A DNA stretch of 53,500 nt from Bryobacter sp. (GCA_022843625.1 JALHNH010000046.1:1-53500); one strand, 5' to 3'. Numbered from the stretch's first letter, positions 16,342 to 25,132 are shown. Translations and numbers: made by a program. The notes: generated by a model not told the origin, from the sequence alone.

Positions 16342-17094
16342 TTAGTTGTGAACCGCTACTGAAAATCGCTGAACAAGCATATAAGGACTGTTGCCCAACA
16401 GGCTCGAGCCCAGAGAAATCTTGCGCCGAGCTTCATCGACGGCGCACGCGCGCAGCTCAAACTCCCACTGCGGCCCGGCCGAAAGGATCCGAAAACTGTG
16501 CAAAGTGGCCACCACCTGGGTGGTGGCCGTAGACGTCATCGACGAAGGTCGGGATAACAAGATGGTCGTCCAATTGCTGGGCACCGCCGCTTCGGGATTG
16601 GGTGGAGCCGGGGCGGGGACCGGATCTATTCGGCGTATCAGCCACTTATAGGGACAACCATCCTCGTAGCCCGCCCCATCGCTCAGGCCCGGGAAAGTCC
16701 CACCATAGCGTGCGTTGACATTGGTCGGAACAAACAAGGAATAGGTCAACTCGCGAGTCAGCACAGAAGCTCCGGTGGTGCTGATACTCCAGGGGGTGGC
16801 GTTGTCCTCACAGGACAAAATCGTCAACGCATCGCCGTCCCAGCCGGCGCCCAAGGATGGGCCCACGCGGGTGCTGGCCGATTGATTGGGGCGGCCGCTA
16901 CCATTTTGCAAATCGCGGCTTAGGAACGAACGTGCTCGCACAATTTGGCGCAGGGCGGCGTCACGGGCCGAAGTTCGCTGCCACACCTTGGACGTATTCT
17001 GGAGAGCGAAAAACAAAACCATAGAAAACATGCTGAAGAAGCTGATCGCAAACAGGACCTCGAGCAAACTGAAGGCTCTAAGGCGGCGAGACAA
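16342..17094 (-). CDS. PilW/GspJ-like minor pilin
   Basis: The TTG at 17094 gives a short basic leader then RRLRAFSLLEVLFAISFFSM, a class III prepilin signal with Glu at +5. The residue before the Phe is Ala rather than the usual Gly, which is tolerated by some prepilin peptidases. The globular part (about 240 aa) ends LGSSLLGNSPYMLVQRFSVA. It overlaps the preceding pilin gene by 17 bp, so the two are coupled. Family features: GspJ/PilW cap the pilus tip with GspI/PilV and PilX proteins, consistent with the neighbours. Confidence 0.75.
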   Translation of the reverse strand: MSRRLRAFSLLEVLFAISFFSMFSMVLFFALQNTSKVWQRTSARDAALRQIVRARSFLSRDLQNGSGRPNQSASTRVGPSLGAGWDGDALTILSCEDNATPWSISTTGASVLTRELTYSLFVPTNVNARYGGTFPGLSDGAGYEDGCPYKWLIRRIDPVPAPAPPNPEAAVPSNWTTILLSRPSSMTSTATTQVVATLHSFRILSAGPQWEFELRACAVDEARRKISLGSSLLGNSPYMLVQRFSVAVHN

Positions 17095-17503
17095 GCCGAT
17101 TGACCTCCGCAATCTGGGTGCCCAGGCCGGCTCTTCCGGCCGCTCCGTTGTCCCAACTGATGCGCACTCGCAGCGAACGAAGTCCCGGTGTAACGCCGCC
17201 ATAGTCGCTGACATAAATAACGCGCTGGTAACTCTGCTGGCCCAGCGTGACGGAATCTTGTTGGTAGGGTGAAGCAAAGCTGGTGGCCGTCCAGAAGCCC
17301 GCCGAGGCTGGTGGCAGAGCATAGACGAAGCTCTCGGCCGTTTGCTGGGCCAGGCCGTCGGCCGACACCTCGTCGAGACTTTTGGAGTTGGCGTGCAACG
17401 CGACCAGCGCCAGTTGAACGGCCGAGAGCACCACCACCACACAAAGGCCGAGGGAAAGAATTACCTCGGCCAGCGTAGCTCCCCGACGGGACTGTTTCGT
17501 CAT
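17078..17503 (-). CDS. PilV/GspI-like minor pilin
   Basis: 141 residues. MTKQSRRGATLAEVILSLGL is a class III prepilin signal: cleavage after Gly, Glu at +5, long hydrophobic helix. The remainder ends RSLRVRISWDNGAAGRAGLG, the type of beta sheet seen in small pseudopilins. First gene of the pilin operon; its 3' end overlaps the next minor pilin. Confidence 0.8.
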   Translation of the reverse strand: MTKQSRRGATLAEVILSLGLCVVVVLSAVQLALVALHANSKSLDEVSADGLAQQTAESFVYALPPASAGFWTATSFASPYQQDSVTLGQQSYQRVIYVSDYGGVTPGLRSLRVRISWDNGAAGRAGLGTQIAEVNRLVSPP

Positions 17504-17524
17504 CTCTTAATCATAGCACAAAGA

Positions 17525-18163
17525 TTACCGTAAGTGGAGCAGGAACACCAAGTCACGCTCAAGCAGAAAGTTCAGGCTTTCTTGGATGGCCAGGAAGCGT
17601 ATTCGGCCACCGAGCAAGTGATAGAGTTGGTGCATCGTCGCTCCCTGAGGATGAATCGGCTCCAGCATGTCGCAGAGGTCCGACGGCAATTCTTTGACCA
17701 CTTCTCGAAACGAACGCCCGGAGATACGCGTTTGGGGAGGCTGAAGTGTGCGACTGCGTTCGTGGTAGCCGAGAAAGCGCAAGGCGGTCTCGGGTGCCTG
17801 ATCCAGGTGGTCGCTGCGCAGTCTGCCGCACCAGCAATAGACGCCGGAGAAAAGTAGCTCGCGGAAATTTTCGCAGGGAGGACCGAGATGTTCGCCGTTC
17901 TCTCCTTCTCCAGGCTTCGGCGGCAAGGCGATTTTCCGGTCGCGAGCTTCGCGGAGCTGGCGATGCCAGTTGAGCACCGCCAGCCCCCACCAGTTCGGCC
18001 GCCAACCTTGAGAATGGCGAAACTCGACCAGGTCCATCTCCAGCAAGCGCTTCACCTGGATCTCAGAAACGAGCAACATCTGACCTGGATATTTATAGGT
18101 GATCTCCAGGCAGTCCAGGGCATCCTGACCCAGGCAATGATAAAGAGTCATCAGGCGATTCAA
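17525..18163 (-). CDS. CWCG-motif protein (shorter paralogue)
   Basis: About 212 residues from the TTG at 18163, chosen by alignment to the paralogue at 11589-12470; an open frame continues to 18274. Shared blocks include EFRHSQGWRPNW, VLNWHRQLREA, LLFSGVYCWCGRLRS and GATMHQL(Y/F). It ends shortly after AIQESLNFLLERDLVFLL and so lacks the second CWCG motif of its partner, probably through truncation next to the pilin operon. Role unknown. Confidence 0.65.
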   Translation of the reverse strand: MNRLMTLYHCLGQDALDCLEITYKYPGQMLLVSEIQVKRLLEMDLVEFRHSQGWRPNWWGLAVLNWHRQLREARDRKIALPPKPGEGENGEHLGPPCENFRELLFSGVYCWCGRLRSDHLDQAPETALRFLGYHERSRTLQPPQTRISGRSFREVVKELPSDLCDMLEPIHPQGATMHQLYHLLGGRIRFLAIQESLNFLLERDLVFLLHLR

Positions 18164-18371
18164 CAGTAAAACCCTCAAGTCTAAAATTAAACACCGTGCT
18201 TTAGATAAAAAAAATTCGCTATCTTTTCGAGACTTTCTCGCGCTCTTGTCCCGAGTGTAATTCCTCAAATTCACTCGATTCGCCTTTCCATCTATGCAGT
18301 AGTTGCGCTACACATTCAACCCTCACCTCTAACCTTAGACAGTAGAAAGGCACGATACTGACCGAGAGCAA

Positions 18372-18956
18372 ATGGATGGTTTCATGAAAATATCCAGTGC
18401 GGATTCGCGATTCTTTTTGGAAAGAATCGGCTTGCTGTTGGCGATGGTGCTCTTTGTGAGCCTCGGTTGCGGTGCCTTTCCCGACCTGGACCGACACCAG
18501 GCCGAGCTGGCCATTCCGTCCAGTAAGGTTGGATTGGCCATTTGGTGGAGCCTTTGGGGAGGTTGCTACGCTTTCTGGATCTGCGGCGGATATGCGCTCT
18601 TCCTCTTCCGTCGGACCCCTCAAAGACTACCCTCCTTCCTGATTCTTTTGGCCGGGCAACACGTTCTTATGATGGTCAGCAAATCGTTATTCCATACCAC
18701 GCGCCCGTCTCAGCCTTATCAGGTGGGAGGACATGCCTATCCCAGCGGTCATACCTTGTTAGCTACCTGTCTTTATGGCTATCTCGCGACCTATTGCCCG
18801 GCAGGCTCAGCTTTTTTCTGGCTTCTTCCGGGACTGGTGGGATGGAGTCGGGTCGCGCTGGGTCATCATTGGCTACGGGATGTACTGGGAGCGGCGCTGC
18901 TTGGATGGGTCTGGTTGAGGTGCTGTATCGCTTGGAGCTCCTCCAGCTATCGATAA
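18372..18956 (+). CDS. PAP2-superfamily lipid phosphatase
   Basis: 194 residues, about five transmembrane helices, with all three PAP2 motifs in order: KSLFHTTRP, YPSGHT and SRVALGHHWLRD. Such integral membrane enzymes dephosphorylate undecaprenyl pyrophosphate, phosphatidic acid or related lipids on the periplasmic face. Start at 18372 or the ATG four codons later (18384). A TATCGATAA / TTATCGATA hairpin lies just past the stop. No neighbouring lipid or polysaccharide genes point to a substrate. Confidence 0.85.
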   Translation: MDGFMKISSADSRFFLERIGLLLAMVLFVSLGCGAFPDLDRHQAELAIPSSKVGLAIWWSLWGGCYAFWICGGYALFLFRRTPQRLPSFLILLAGQHVLMMVSKSLFHTTRPSQPYQVGGHAYPSGHTLLATCLYGYLATYCPAGSAFFWLLPGLVGWSRVALGHHWLRDVLGAALLGWVWLRCCIAWSSSSYR

Positions 18957-19099
18957 GTTCCCTTTATCGATACTAGAGGCGCTTCTACTTTAATCGGATC
19001 GATCAGGTCTTTTTTTCTCTTTCTTCCGTTTCTTTAGCATGATTTTTCAGACCGGCGTCGTACAAGACTCGTAAGACTAGAAACGAGGCCGACCGTCAC

Positions 19100-20065
19100 A
19101 TGACTATAGTTCCCATCACCAAGAGACATGACCTCGACCTGGTGGGGCATCAGGTGGCGGATTATTTGGCGGCCGCATCCGCGCCGGCGACTCGCAGGGC
19201 TTACTCCAGTGATTGGCGGCAGTTTGAAGTTTGGTGTTCTTCGCGGTCGTGCGAGCGAATGCCGGCGACGCCGGCGGCGGTCACCTGCTATGTGGTCGAC
19301 CAGGCGGAGGCGGGAAAAAAAGTGGCCAGTCTGGAGCGAGCCCTTGTGGCCATTGGCCGCGCCCATCAGCTGGCCGGAGCAGAGGACCCCACGAAGCACC
19401 GAATCGTAAGAGAGACGATGAAAGGCATCCGCCGCCGCAAGTCCAGCGTGCAGAAGAAAGCGCAGCCACTGTTACTGGAGTCGCTGAAAGTCATGGTGAC
19501 GGCCATGCGCAGGGATGAAGCGCGAGATCTGCGCGACATCGCCCTCTTGTGCTTGGGATTTATGACCGGACTGCGGCGCTCCGAGCTGGTCGCCCTGGAT
19601 GTGGCCGACCTGAAATGGGCTGGCCGCGGGCTGACGGTTCGAGTGCGACGCAGCAAGGGAGACCAGGCGGGTGAGGGTCGGGATGTGGTGGTTTTTCGGG
19701 GAACCGGTGCCACCTGTCCGGTGGCCGCGGTGGAAGTCTGGCTGGCCGCCGCAGGCATTGAGCATGGGCCTGTCTTTGTGGGTGTGGATCGCTATGGCCA
19801 TGCACGGGTTGGCAAACGACTGACCGACCAGGTGGTGCGCACGGTCGTGAAAACGCGGGCCCGGGCGGCCGGCCTGGATGAGTTCGACCAGCTGTCGGGG
19901 CATTCGCTGCGGGCCGGGTTGGCCACCCAGGCGGCGCTGAACGGGGCTAACCTGCGAGACATCGCCAAGCAGACGGGCCACAAGTCCGAAAAAGTCTTGA
20001 GCGGCTATATACGCGATGCGGACTTGTGGCGCAATAACGTGACCGAACGGTTGGGGCTGAGCTAG
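19100..20065 (+). CDS. Tyrosine recombinase / integrase
   Basis: 321 residues with an N-terminal SAM-like core-binding domain (about 15-110, ATRRAYSSDWRQFEVWC) and a complete catalytic domain: R159 in TGLRRSE, K186 in RRSKGD, H268-x-x-R271 in GHSLR, H294 in TGHKS and nucleophile Y303 in SGYIRD. It resembles integron-cassette or plasmid-type site-specific recombinases. A GC-rich palindromic repeat (20081-20164) follows immediately. No attachment site recognised. Confidence 0.9.
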   Translation: MTIVPITKRHDLDLVGHQVADYLAAASAPATRRAYSSDWRQFEVWCSSRSCERMPATPAAVTCYVVDQAEAGKKVASLERALVAIGRAHQLAGAEDPTKHRIVRETMKGIRRRKSSVQKKAQPLLLESLKVMVTAMRRDEARDLRDIALLCLGFMTGLRRSELVALDVADLKWAGRGLTVRVRRSKGDQAGEGRDVVVFRGTGATCPVAAVEVWLAAAGIEHGPVFVGVDRYGHARVGKRLTDQVVRTVVKTRARAAGLDEFDQLSGHSLRAGLATQAALNGANLRDIAKQTGHKSEKVLSGYIRDADLWRNNVTERLGLS

Positions 20066-20080
20066 ACCTGAATTGAGGGA

Positions 20081-20164
20081 CCGCAAGCGCCGCAGAGGGC
20101 CCAAAGCCTTACAGGATCGAGATTGTCGCCGCATGCGCCGCAGGTGTCGCACAGGCGCTTGCGG
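20081..20164. repeat. GCGCCGCAAG palindromic repeat, copy 1
   Basis: Ends CCGCAAGCGCC and GGCGCTTGCGG are perfect inverted repeats. It belongs to a family with copies at 21092, 29583 and 31530 and sits between convergent genes. Confidence 0.6.
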
Positions 20165-20183
20165 CGCATGTGGTCTCGCCGAT

Positions 20184-20864
20184 TCAAGTCGGCAAGGGGG
20201 CTGTCAGCTTGCGAGCCAGTTCATAAGCGGCCGCAACCTCCAGGAGCGCGACAGCTCGGCACCACTCGGAGGCCGCAGGTTCTATCCATCCCAGGGCTAC
20301 GGCGATTCGGTCAACTTCCAGCAGAAGGTCGCGATGGCGAAAAAGAATGGGCTCGTGGTGGGCGACCCGGTTGCGCAGGCTCAGAATCGAGGCAAAACGA
20401 TCGTGGGCGTCTTTGTGCTTGAGAGAAGTATTGGCCGCAAAGGCTTTGTGCAGACAAGGGTTCCAAAGTGTGCGGGCATAGGAGCCGCGCAAGAGTCCGA
20501 CCCAGAAACCAAAGGAGAGCGCGGCCACCATTCGGGGAGAGGTGACTGACTTTCCCTCGTCGCCAAGGTAACTCTTCGCTTTGGCAATTTGCCGGCACTC
20601 TGGTTCGGCGAAGACCGGCAGGTCATACCAGGCATCGGTCTTGGTGCCTAGCGCTAACTGGCGACTGAGCGAGTTGCGTAAGACCAGCTCGACGTATTGC
20701 AGGGGTCCATAGATGGCCTGGCTCAGTAGGCGGTTGGCCTCGTGCAACTTGAAGGCGCGTACTTTGTCGCGCGAGCCGAACTTCATGTAGGGCTCCAGGC
20801 GGTCTTTGGAGAGGAACGGTTCCAGCGCCTCAACCTGGGGCAAGGAATGGGTGAACAGCGCCAA
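20184..20864 (-). CDS. Abi_2/AbiD-F family protein with HEPN motif
   Basis: Start at the TTG at 20864, which has AAGGAG 10 nt upstream. The 226-aa protein has the Abi_2 pattern: EPFLSKDRLEPYM, then AIYGPLQYVELVLRNSLSRQ, SFGFWVGLL, and a C-terminal HEPN motif RNRVAHHE (R164, H169) with the FWVGLL helix typical of the family. Known members cause abortive infection, probably by RNA cleavage. It lies between two tyrosine recombinases, a usual place for defence cargo. Confidence 0.85.
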   Translation of the reverse strand: MALFTHSLPQVEALEPFLSKDRLEPYMKFGSRDKVRAFKLHEANRLLSQAIYGPLQYVELVLRNSLSRQLALGTKTDAWYDLPVFAEPECRQIAKAKSYLGDEGKSVTSPRMVAALSFGFWVGLLRGSYARTLWNPCLHKAFAANTSLKHKDAHDRFASILSLRNRVAHHEPILFRHRDLLLEVDRIAVALGWIEPAASEWCRAVALLEVAAAYELARKLTAPLPT

Positions 20865-20950
20865 CTTGGCTTGACTCCTTAAGATCAGAGGCCTTATACT
20901 GGCAGGGTAGGCCCTTGGCCCCTCTACAAGTATGCGCCTTGGGTAATGGG

Positions 20951-20990
20951 AGAGAGGTTGTCGTCGCAAGACCGCAACCTCTCTTATCTT
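20951..20990 (+). terminator. Hairpin in the 20865-21091 spacer
   Basis: AGAGAGGTTG and CAACCTCTCT pair perfectly across a 14-nt loop and are followed by TATCTTTTA. It looks like a terminator on the plus strand, but no plus-strand gene precedes it; a small untranslated RNA starting near the TATACT at about 20895 is possible. The rest of the spacer shows nothing I can name. Confidence 0.4.
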
Positions 20991-21091
20991 TTATAGACGA
21001 CTGCGCGTCGCTGGTGACCATTATAATCGCGGCGGCGATGCCCGGGTTGCTTTGGACGAACTTTTTTGAAATTCTTTCTAAGCTGAGGAAG

Positions 21092-21190
21092 AACCGCAGG
21101 CGACGCATGGCGCTGCAAACCATTTCCCAGTCTCGCTTTGCGGGCACAAGCGCCGCAGGCTCGTGGCACGTCGTGCGGCGCTTGCGGCGG
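21092..21190. repeat. GCGCCGCAAG palindromic repeat, copy 2
   Basis: Inner arms CAAGCGCCGCA (21147-21157) and TGCGGCGCTTG (21174-21184) are perfectly inverted; outer GC-rich arms extend the element. Confidence 0.6.
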
Positions 21191-21193
21191 GGG

Positions 21194-21400
21194 TCAGGCC
21201 AGCGGAGGGAGTTCCTCGTACTTAACCACCGCGATGGCGGGCTCGGCAACGTAGTCCAGGAGAACTTCCTGGCAACCAAGCTTCGCTTCTTTTTCGGTCT
21301 CAAAGCCAGCGCCGCCGCCGGCCTCCTGGTCGTCGATGTAATATTTAAAACCCCACTGTCCGGAGGGTGCCCGGTAAACCCGGCCTTGGTAAGTGCTCAT
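21194..21400 (-). CDS. 68-aa AP2-like DNA-binding protein
   Basis: GRVYRAPSGQWGFKYYIDDQ followed by GFETEKEAKLGCQEVLLDY resembles the arm-type/AP2-like N-terminal domains of phage integrases, which are three-stranded sheets plus a helix. Here it stands alone, 38 bp downstream of a tyrosine recombinase gene on the same strand that itself lacks an obvious N-terminal domain. It may be a detached DNA-binding subunit or excisionase-like factor for that recombinase; that pairing is inference. Confidence 0.55.
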   Translation of the reverse strand: MSTYQGRVYRAPSGQWGFKYYIDDQEAGGGAGFETEKEAKLGCQEVLLDYVAEPAIAVVKYEELPPLA

Positions 21401-21438
21401 GGGAGGGCTCCTTTGAGATGGGCGGCCAGGGCCCTGGG

Positions 21439-22014
21439 TTAGAAGGCGGGCAGGGTGGCCACGGCCTGGGCCAGTTGGTCGGGCTGATTGTGTAGATAGA
21501 CTTCGGTAGAGGCGAGAAAACGGTGGCCGAGCAGTTGCTGGACGATGCGCAGGGAGACGCGGCTGGCCAGCTGGGAAGCGAAGCTGTGGCGAAAGGTGTG
21601 CGGGGTGGCGCGCACAGCCAGGCCGGCCGTGTGGCGGTGGACCTGCACCAGGCGCTGCACTTCACGCACCGGCAAGCGGCGGTGCCTTCGGTCTTGCAGC
21701 AATGGAGAATCCGGACTGGCCTGGAAGCCACGCATTTTAAGGAAGTCGATCAGGTCCTGGATGGCCTGGCGGGCGGAGTGGTTGAGCGGGATGATGCGGG
21801 AGTGGCGGCCTTTGCAGATGGCGGCCGGCAGGTCGACCTGGTCGAAAGGCGCCTGGCTGTAAACGTTGCCGACGTTGAGGCCGACCATTTCGCCGACACG
21901 CAGGCCGGTTTGAGCAAACAGGCGGATCACGGCGTGATCGCGGGCACCGAAGGGCGACCGGGGCGGGATGGCGGCCAGGAGGTGACGGGTGGCGGAAGGA
22001 GTGATAATGCGCAT
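21439..22014 (-). CDS. XerC/D-like tyrosine recombinase, catalytic domain only
   Basis: From the ATG at 22014 the protein is about 191 aa and consists of the catalytic domain: R39 in TGLRVGE, Lys in CKGRHSRIIP, HTFRHSF, LLGH and Tyr in STEVYLHN. The open frame continues back to a TTG at 22140, adding 42 unconvincing residues. Normal Xer proteins have an extra 100-residue core-binding domain, absent here. The small AP2-like gene directly downstream may supply DNA binding. Confidence 0.8.
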   Translation of the reverse strand: MRIITPSATRHLLAAIPPRSPFGARDHAVIRLFAQTGLRVGEMVGLNVGNVYSQAPFDQVDLPAAICKGRHSRIIPLNHSARQAIQDLIDFLKMRGFQASPDSPLLQDRRHRRLPVREVQRLVQVHRHTAGLAVRATPHTFRHSFASQLASRVSLRIVQQLLGHRFLASTEVYLHNQPDQLAQAVATLPAF

Positions 22015-22201
22015 ATCTTTAGTGTTCGTGGCGTTTGCTCCGTTTCCTGTACGGTTTATCTCGATAGTTACCTGATCTTGTGGTCGTTTTTCGCGTACGC
22101 CCCCGCTTTGTTCATCGGACCCGACCTCCGCCTGAGCCAACTTTTAAAAAGCCCCCGCCTGCGCCCCTTACCCTGAGGATGAAGGTCCCCGAGGTAAAAA
22201 G

Positions 22202-22468
22202 CTATTTTAGGTAAGTGCGTAACACGCTCACGACCTCATCGAGCGCATCCGTTCGGCCTCTGTCGTCGCTATGCGCCAGGTGTTCGCGGAGGTGGCCTTC
22301 GAGTAACTCCCCCATCAGGCCGTTGACAGCTCCGCGCACGGCCGCCACTTGTTGAAGAATCGAGCCGCATTCGGCCCCCTCTTCCAGTCCCCGTTCCAGG
22401 CCGTCGAGTTGTCCTCGAATTCGTCGGATTCGCTGTACCAATTTTTTCTGGTCTCGAGTTGTATGCGA
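22202..22468 (-). CDS. rcnR: RcnR/DmeR-type Ni/Co-responsive repressor
   Basis: Started at the ATG at 22468 so that the metal ligand His3 (MSHTTRD) is near the N-terminus, as in characterised RcnR. All RcnR metal ligands fall at the expected positions: H3, C35, H60 and H64 in an all-alpha CsoR/RcnR fold (ECGSILQQVAAVRGAVNGLM). Family members bind GC-rich palindromes as apo-proteins and leave DNA on binding Ni(II) or Co(II). It is divergent from the dmeF-RND operon with a 16-bp palindrome between, indicating direct control of that operon and itself. Confidence 0.9.
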   Translation of the reverse strand, partial: SHTTRDQKKLVQRIRRIRGQLDGLERGLEEGAECGSILQQVAAVRGAVNGLMGELLEGHLREHLAHSDDRGRTDALDEVVSVLRTYLK

Positions 22469-22503
22469 CATGCCCTCACTATAGCCGAAGCTTGCCAAAG
22501 ATA

Positions 22504-22519
22504 CTATACCCGGGTATAG
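22504..22519. promoter_or_regulatory. RcnR-type operator palindrome
   Basis: CTATACCCGGGTATAG is a perfect 16-bp palindrome with a GC-rich core inside TATA flanks, centred between the divergent repressor and dmeF starts. It matches the style of RcnR/DmeR operators. Confidence 0.7.
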
Positions 22520-22527
22520 CATACGAC

Positions 22528-23481
22528 ATGTCGGAACACAACCATTCTTTTCATTCGGGAAACCCTCTGGCCGAGAAGAATACGGTGCGGGTCGTGGGCC
22601 TGACCGCTGTTATGATGGTGGTCGAGATCGCCGCGGGTTGGTATTACAATTCGATGGCTTTGCTGGCGGACGGCTGGCACATGAGTTCTCATGCGGCCGC
22701 CCTGGGGATTTCCGCGCTTGCTTATGTTTGGTCGCGACGTCTGCAGAGCGATTCCCGTTTCTGCTTTGGCACCTGGAAAATTGAGGTGTTAGGAGGCTAT
22801 ACCAGCGCCATTTTGTTGGCGGTGGTGGCCGTCTTCATGGCTTACGAGTCGGTCTGGCGAATTCTCCGCCCCCAACCGATTCAATTCGACCAAGCGATTC
22901 TGGTGGCCGGTTTGGGGCTGGTGGTCAACCTGGTCAGCGCCAAGATGCTCCACGGGAGCCATGATCATCACCATCATGACCATGACCACGACCATCACCA
23001 CGGACACGGTGAACATCATCACGACGGGCACGAGCACGAGCACCACGATATGAATTTGCGCTCGGCCTACCTGCATGTGATAGCCGACGCCGCCACCTCC
23101 GTGCTGGCTCTGGTGGCTTTGCTGGTGGGGCGTAGCTATGGAGTGCTCTGGTTGGATCCCGTGATGGGAATTGTGGGTTCTCTGCTGGTGGCCAGTTGGG
23201 CCAAGGGTTTGTTGGTGGACACCGGCCGAACGCTGCTGGATGCGGAAATGGCCCGGCCGGCTGCACGCAAGCTGGGAGCGGAAATTCAGCAAAGACTGGA
23301 GGGTGCAGAGCTGCAAGACCTGCACCTCTGGCGGGTTTCACGGGAAGGCTACGCCTGCATTTTGCAATTGGACAGCTGCCTGCCCGGTTCAGAGCTTCGC
23401 CAGCGATTCGAAGATTTGCCGCAAGTGGTGCACCTCACCCTGGAAGTCAGACCGAACCAGGGTTCCGTTCCCAGCCAATGA
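22528..23481 (+). CDS. dmeF: DmeF-type cation diffusion facilitator (Co/Ni efflux)
   Basis: 317 residues with six transmembrane helices. Metal-site motifs are LLADGWHMSSH in helix 2 and HVIADAATSV in helix 5; between helices 4 and 5 lies a very His-rich loop (about residues 145-175). ADGWHMSSH is diagnostic of the DmeF branch that exports cobalt and nickel using the proton gradient. Start ATG at 22528, beside the repressor operator. The stop overlaps the next gene's ATG (ATGA). Confidence 0.9.
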   Translation: MSEHNHSFHSGNPLAEKNTVRVVGLTAVMMVVEIAAGWYYNSMALLADGWHMSSHAAALGISALAYVWSRRLQSDSRFCFGTWKIEVLGGYTSAILLAVVAVFMAYESVWRILRPQPIQFDQAILVAGLGLVVNLVSAKMLHGSHDHHHHDHDHDHHHGHGEHHHDGHEHEHHDMNLRSAYLHVIADAATSVLALVALLVGRSYGVLWLDPVMGIVGSLLVASWAKGLLVDTGRTLLDAEMARPAARKLGAEIQQRLEGAELQDLHLWRVSREGYACILQLDSCLPGSELRQRFEDLPQVVHLTLEVRPNQGSVPSQ

Positions 23482-23942
23482 ATACGGGCTGGGTGGTGAC
23501 CTGGACACGAAAGATCTGGTTGGCCCTGCTGCTGCTCTCCTGGGCTCTGGCCGTGGGTCTTCACGATTTTGTGCTGGACGATCACGATCACGTGGCCGGG
23601 GGTCCGGAAAGCCTGATCACCCAGGTCTGGCAGCAGGACGTTACTCCCGTGAGTCCGCTGCTTCCGCCCATAGTGGCGTTGGCTGCCGTGATCATCGTGA
23701 CGCTACTGGTCCAGGCTCCGCTGGAAGAGCAGCGGGTAGCCGAGCGTCCCGAATCCCGCCATTCCCCACCGCGACCCCCGACACTCAAGAATCTCCTCTT
23801 CCGCGGCCCACCGGCCCTGACTTTGCCTGCCGCAAAGTCTAGGAAGTGTGAGATGATCCCGTGCCCAAAAAATACATTGCGCTGCTCTGGCTGGCTCTAT
23901 GCCTGTCCGGGCGTGCCCAGCCTCTCGACCGCCGCCAGGTAG
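23478..23942 (+). CDS. Small membrane protein of the metal-efflux operon
   Basis: Starts in an ATGA overlap with dmeF. A first hydrophobic helix (KIWLALLLLSWALAVGL), a short His/Asp-rich segment LDDHDHVAGG, and a second helix (PPIVALAAVIIVTLLVQAPL) give two membrane spans with a periplasmic metal-ligand-rich loop. The frame runs 82 bp into the channel gene. Position and composition suggest a periplasmic metal sensor or accessory; no family recognised. Confidence 0.6.
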   Translation: MNTGWVVTWTRKIWLALLLLSWALAVGLHDFVLDDHDHVAGGPESLITQVWQQDVTPVSPLLPPIVALAAVIIVTLLVQAPLEEQRVAERPESRHSPPRPPTLKNLLFRGPPALTLPAAKSRKCEMIPCPKNTLRCSGWLYACPGVPSLSTAAR

Positions 23943-25117
23943 AAGAACTGGCCCTGGCTCGGCAGCCGCGTTTGCAGGCTGCTCAACTGGAAGTCGAGGC
24001 GACCCAGAAACTCATCGAACAGGCTCAGATGTCGCCAAACCCTGTGCTTGGTATCGGTACTGAGGTGCCCGCGCTGCGCATCGTCAGCCGCGTGCAGATG
24101 TCCCTTTCTCAACCCTTGGAGTTGGGCGGGAAACGGGAAGCGCGCACCCGCCTGGCCGAGGTCAACCATCAAGTGGCCGGCGCTCGTCAGCGCGAGGCGG
24201 AACGCCAGTTGTTGCTGGAAGTGCGTCAGGCCTATGCCGAGCTGTTGGCGGCGGAACGCAAGGTCAGTTTGGAAAAGGAAGCCGCGGCTACTTCGCAGCG
24301 CCAGTGGAAGTTGGCCCAGGAGCGCTTCAAGTTGGGCGACATTCCCAAGGTGGAAGTCATGCAGCTGGAAGCCGACGCCAGTCGCGCTCTGGCCCTGTCC
24401 GCCCAGAGCCAGGCCGAGTGCGAGATGCGGCGCGGCGCGCTGGCCATCTGGTTGGGAAAGCCTGCAGCAGAGCTCCAGGTGCAAGGGCAGTTGGGCAGCA
24501 ATGCCGCGCTCCCCGGTCTGGAAGAACTGCAGAAGCTGGCCCTGAGTCAGCGTCCCGATCTGCAGGCCCAGCAGTTGGATCAGGACAGGCGCCAGGCGGA
24601 GACTCGTCTGGAGCAGGCGAAAGGCGTTTCCGACATCACGTTGCAGACGGGGCTGGCTTACGATCGCACCTATATTTCCCCGCAGAATCAAACCAGCGGG
24701 TTGACGGGCATCGGTTCGCCGGTGCTGAGCGTCACCGCCGGCTTGAGCATTCCCCTCCCCTTTCGGGACGATAACAGCGGCAGCATTGCGGCCGCCGAGA
24801 TTCGGGCCCAGGCGGCCGAGTCCGAACGGGAGGCGCTGGAGCGTCAGGTTCGCCTGCAGGTGGAAAGCGCTTACCTGACGGCCCTCGCCAACCAGAAAAC
24901 GCGCCAGGTGTTGGCCGGGCAAACGCTGCCCCTGACCCTGGAAACTCTGAGAATTCTCGAGCAAGCTTATCGAGTCCGGGCCCGCTCTCTAACCGAAGTG
25001 CTCAATTCTCGCCGGGCCTACCTGGAAGCAGCCCGTTCCGAACTGGAGGCCGCTCGCCAGGAAGAGCTGGCCCTCATTCGTCTCGAGGCGGCCGCCGCCC
25101 ACAATCTGCAACGCTAA
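23861..25117 (+). CDS. TolC/CusC-like outer-membrane efflux channel
   Basis: 418 residues beginning at GTG with a signal peptide (KKYIALLWLALCLSGRAQ). Two related OEP halves of long helices are visible (RQVEELALARQPRLQAAQLE... and LEELQKLALSQRPDLQAQQL), with beta-strand segments in between (SVTAGLSIPLPF). It forms the outer-membrane duct of the RND pump encoded by the next two genes; 15 bp separate it from the adaptor gene. Confidence 0.85.
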   Translation: MPKKYIALLWLALCLSGRAQPLDRRQVEELALARQPRLQAAQLEVEATQKLIEQAQMSPNPVLGIGTEVPALRIVSRVQMSLSQPLELGGKREARTRLAEVNHQVAGARQREAERQLLLEVRQAYAELLAAERKVSLEKEAAATSQRQWKLAQERFKLGDIPKVEVMQLEADASRALALSAQSQAECEMRRGALAIWLGKPAAELQVQGQLGSNAALPGLEELQKLALSQRPDLQAQQLDQDRRQAETRLEQAKGVSDITLQTGLAYDRTYISPQNQTSGLTGIGSPVLSVTAGLSIPLPFRDDNSGSIAAAEIRAQAAESEREALERQVRLQVESAYLTALANQKTRQVLAGQTLPLTLETLRILEQAYRVRARSLTEVLNSRRAYLEAARSELEAARQEELALIRLEAAAAHNLQR

Positions 25118-25132
25118 GGATTTTTTGCTCCG

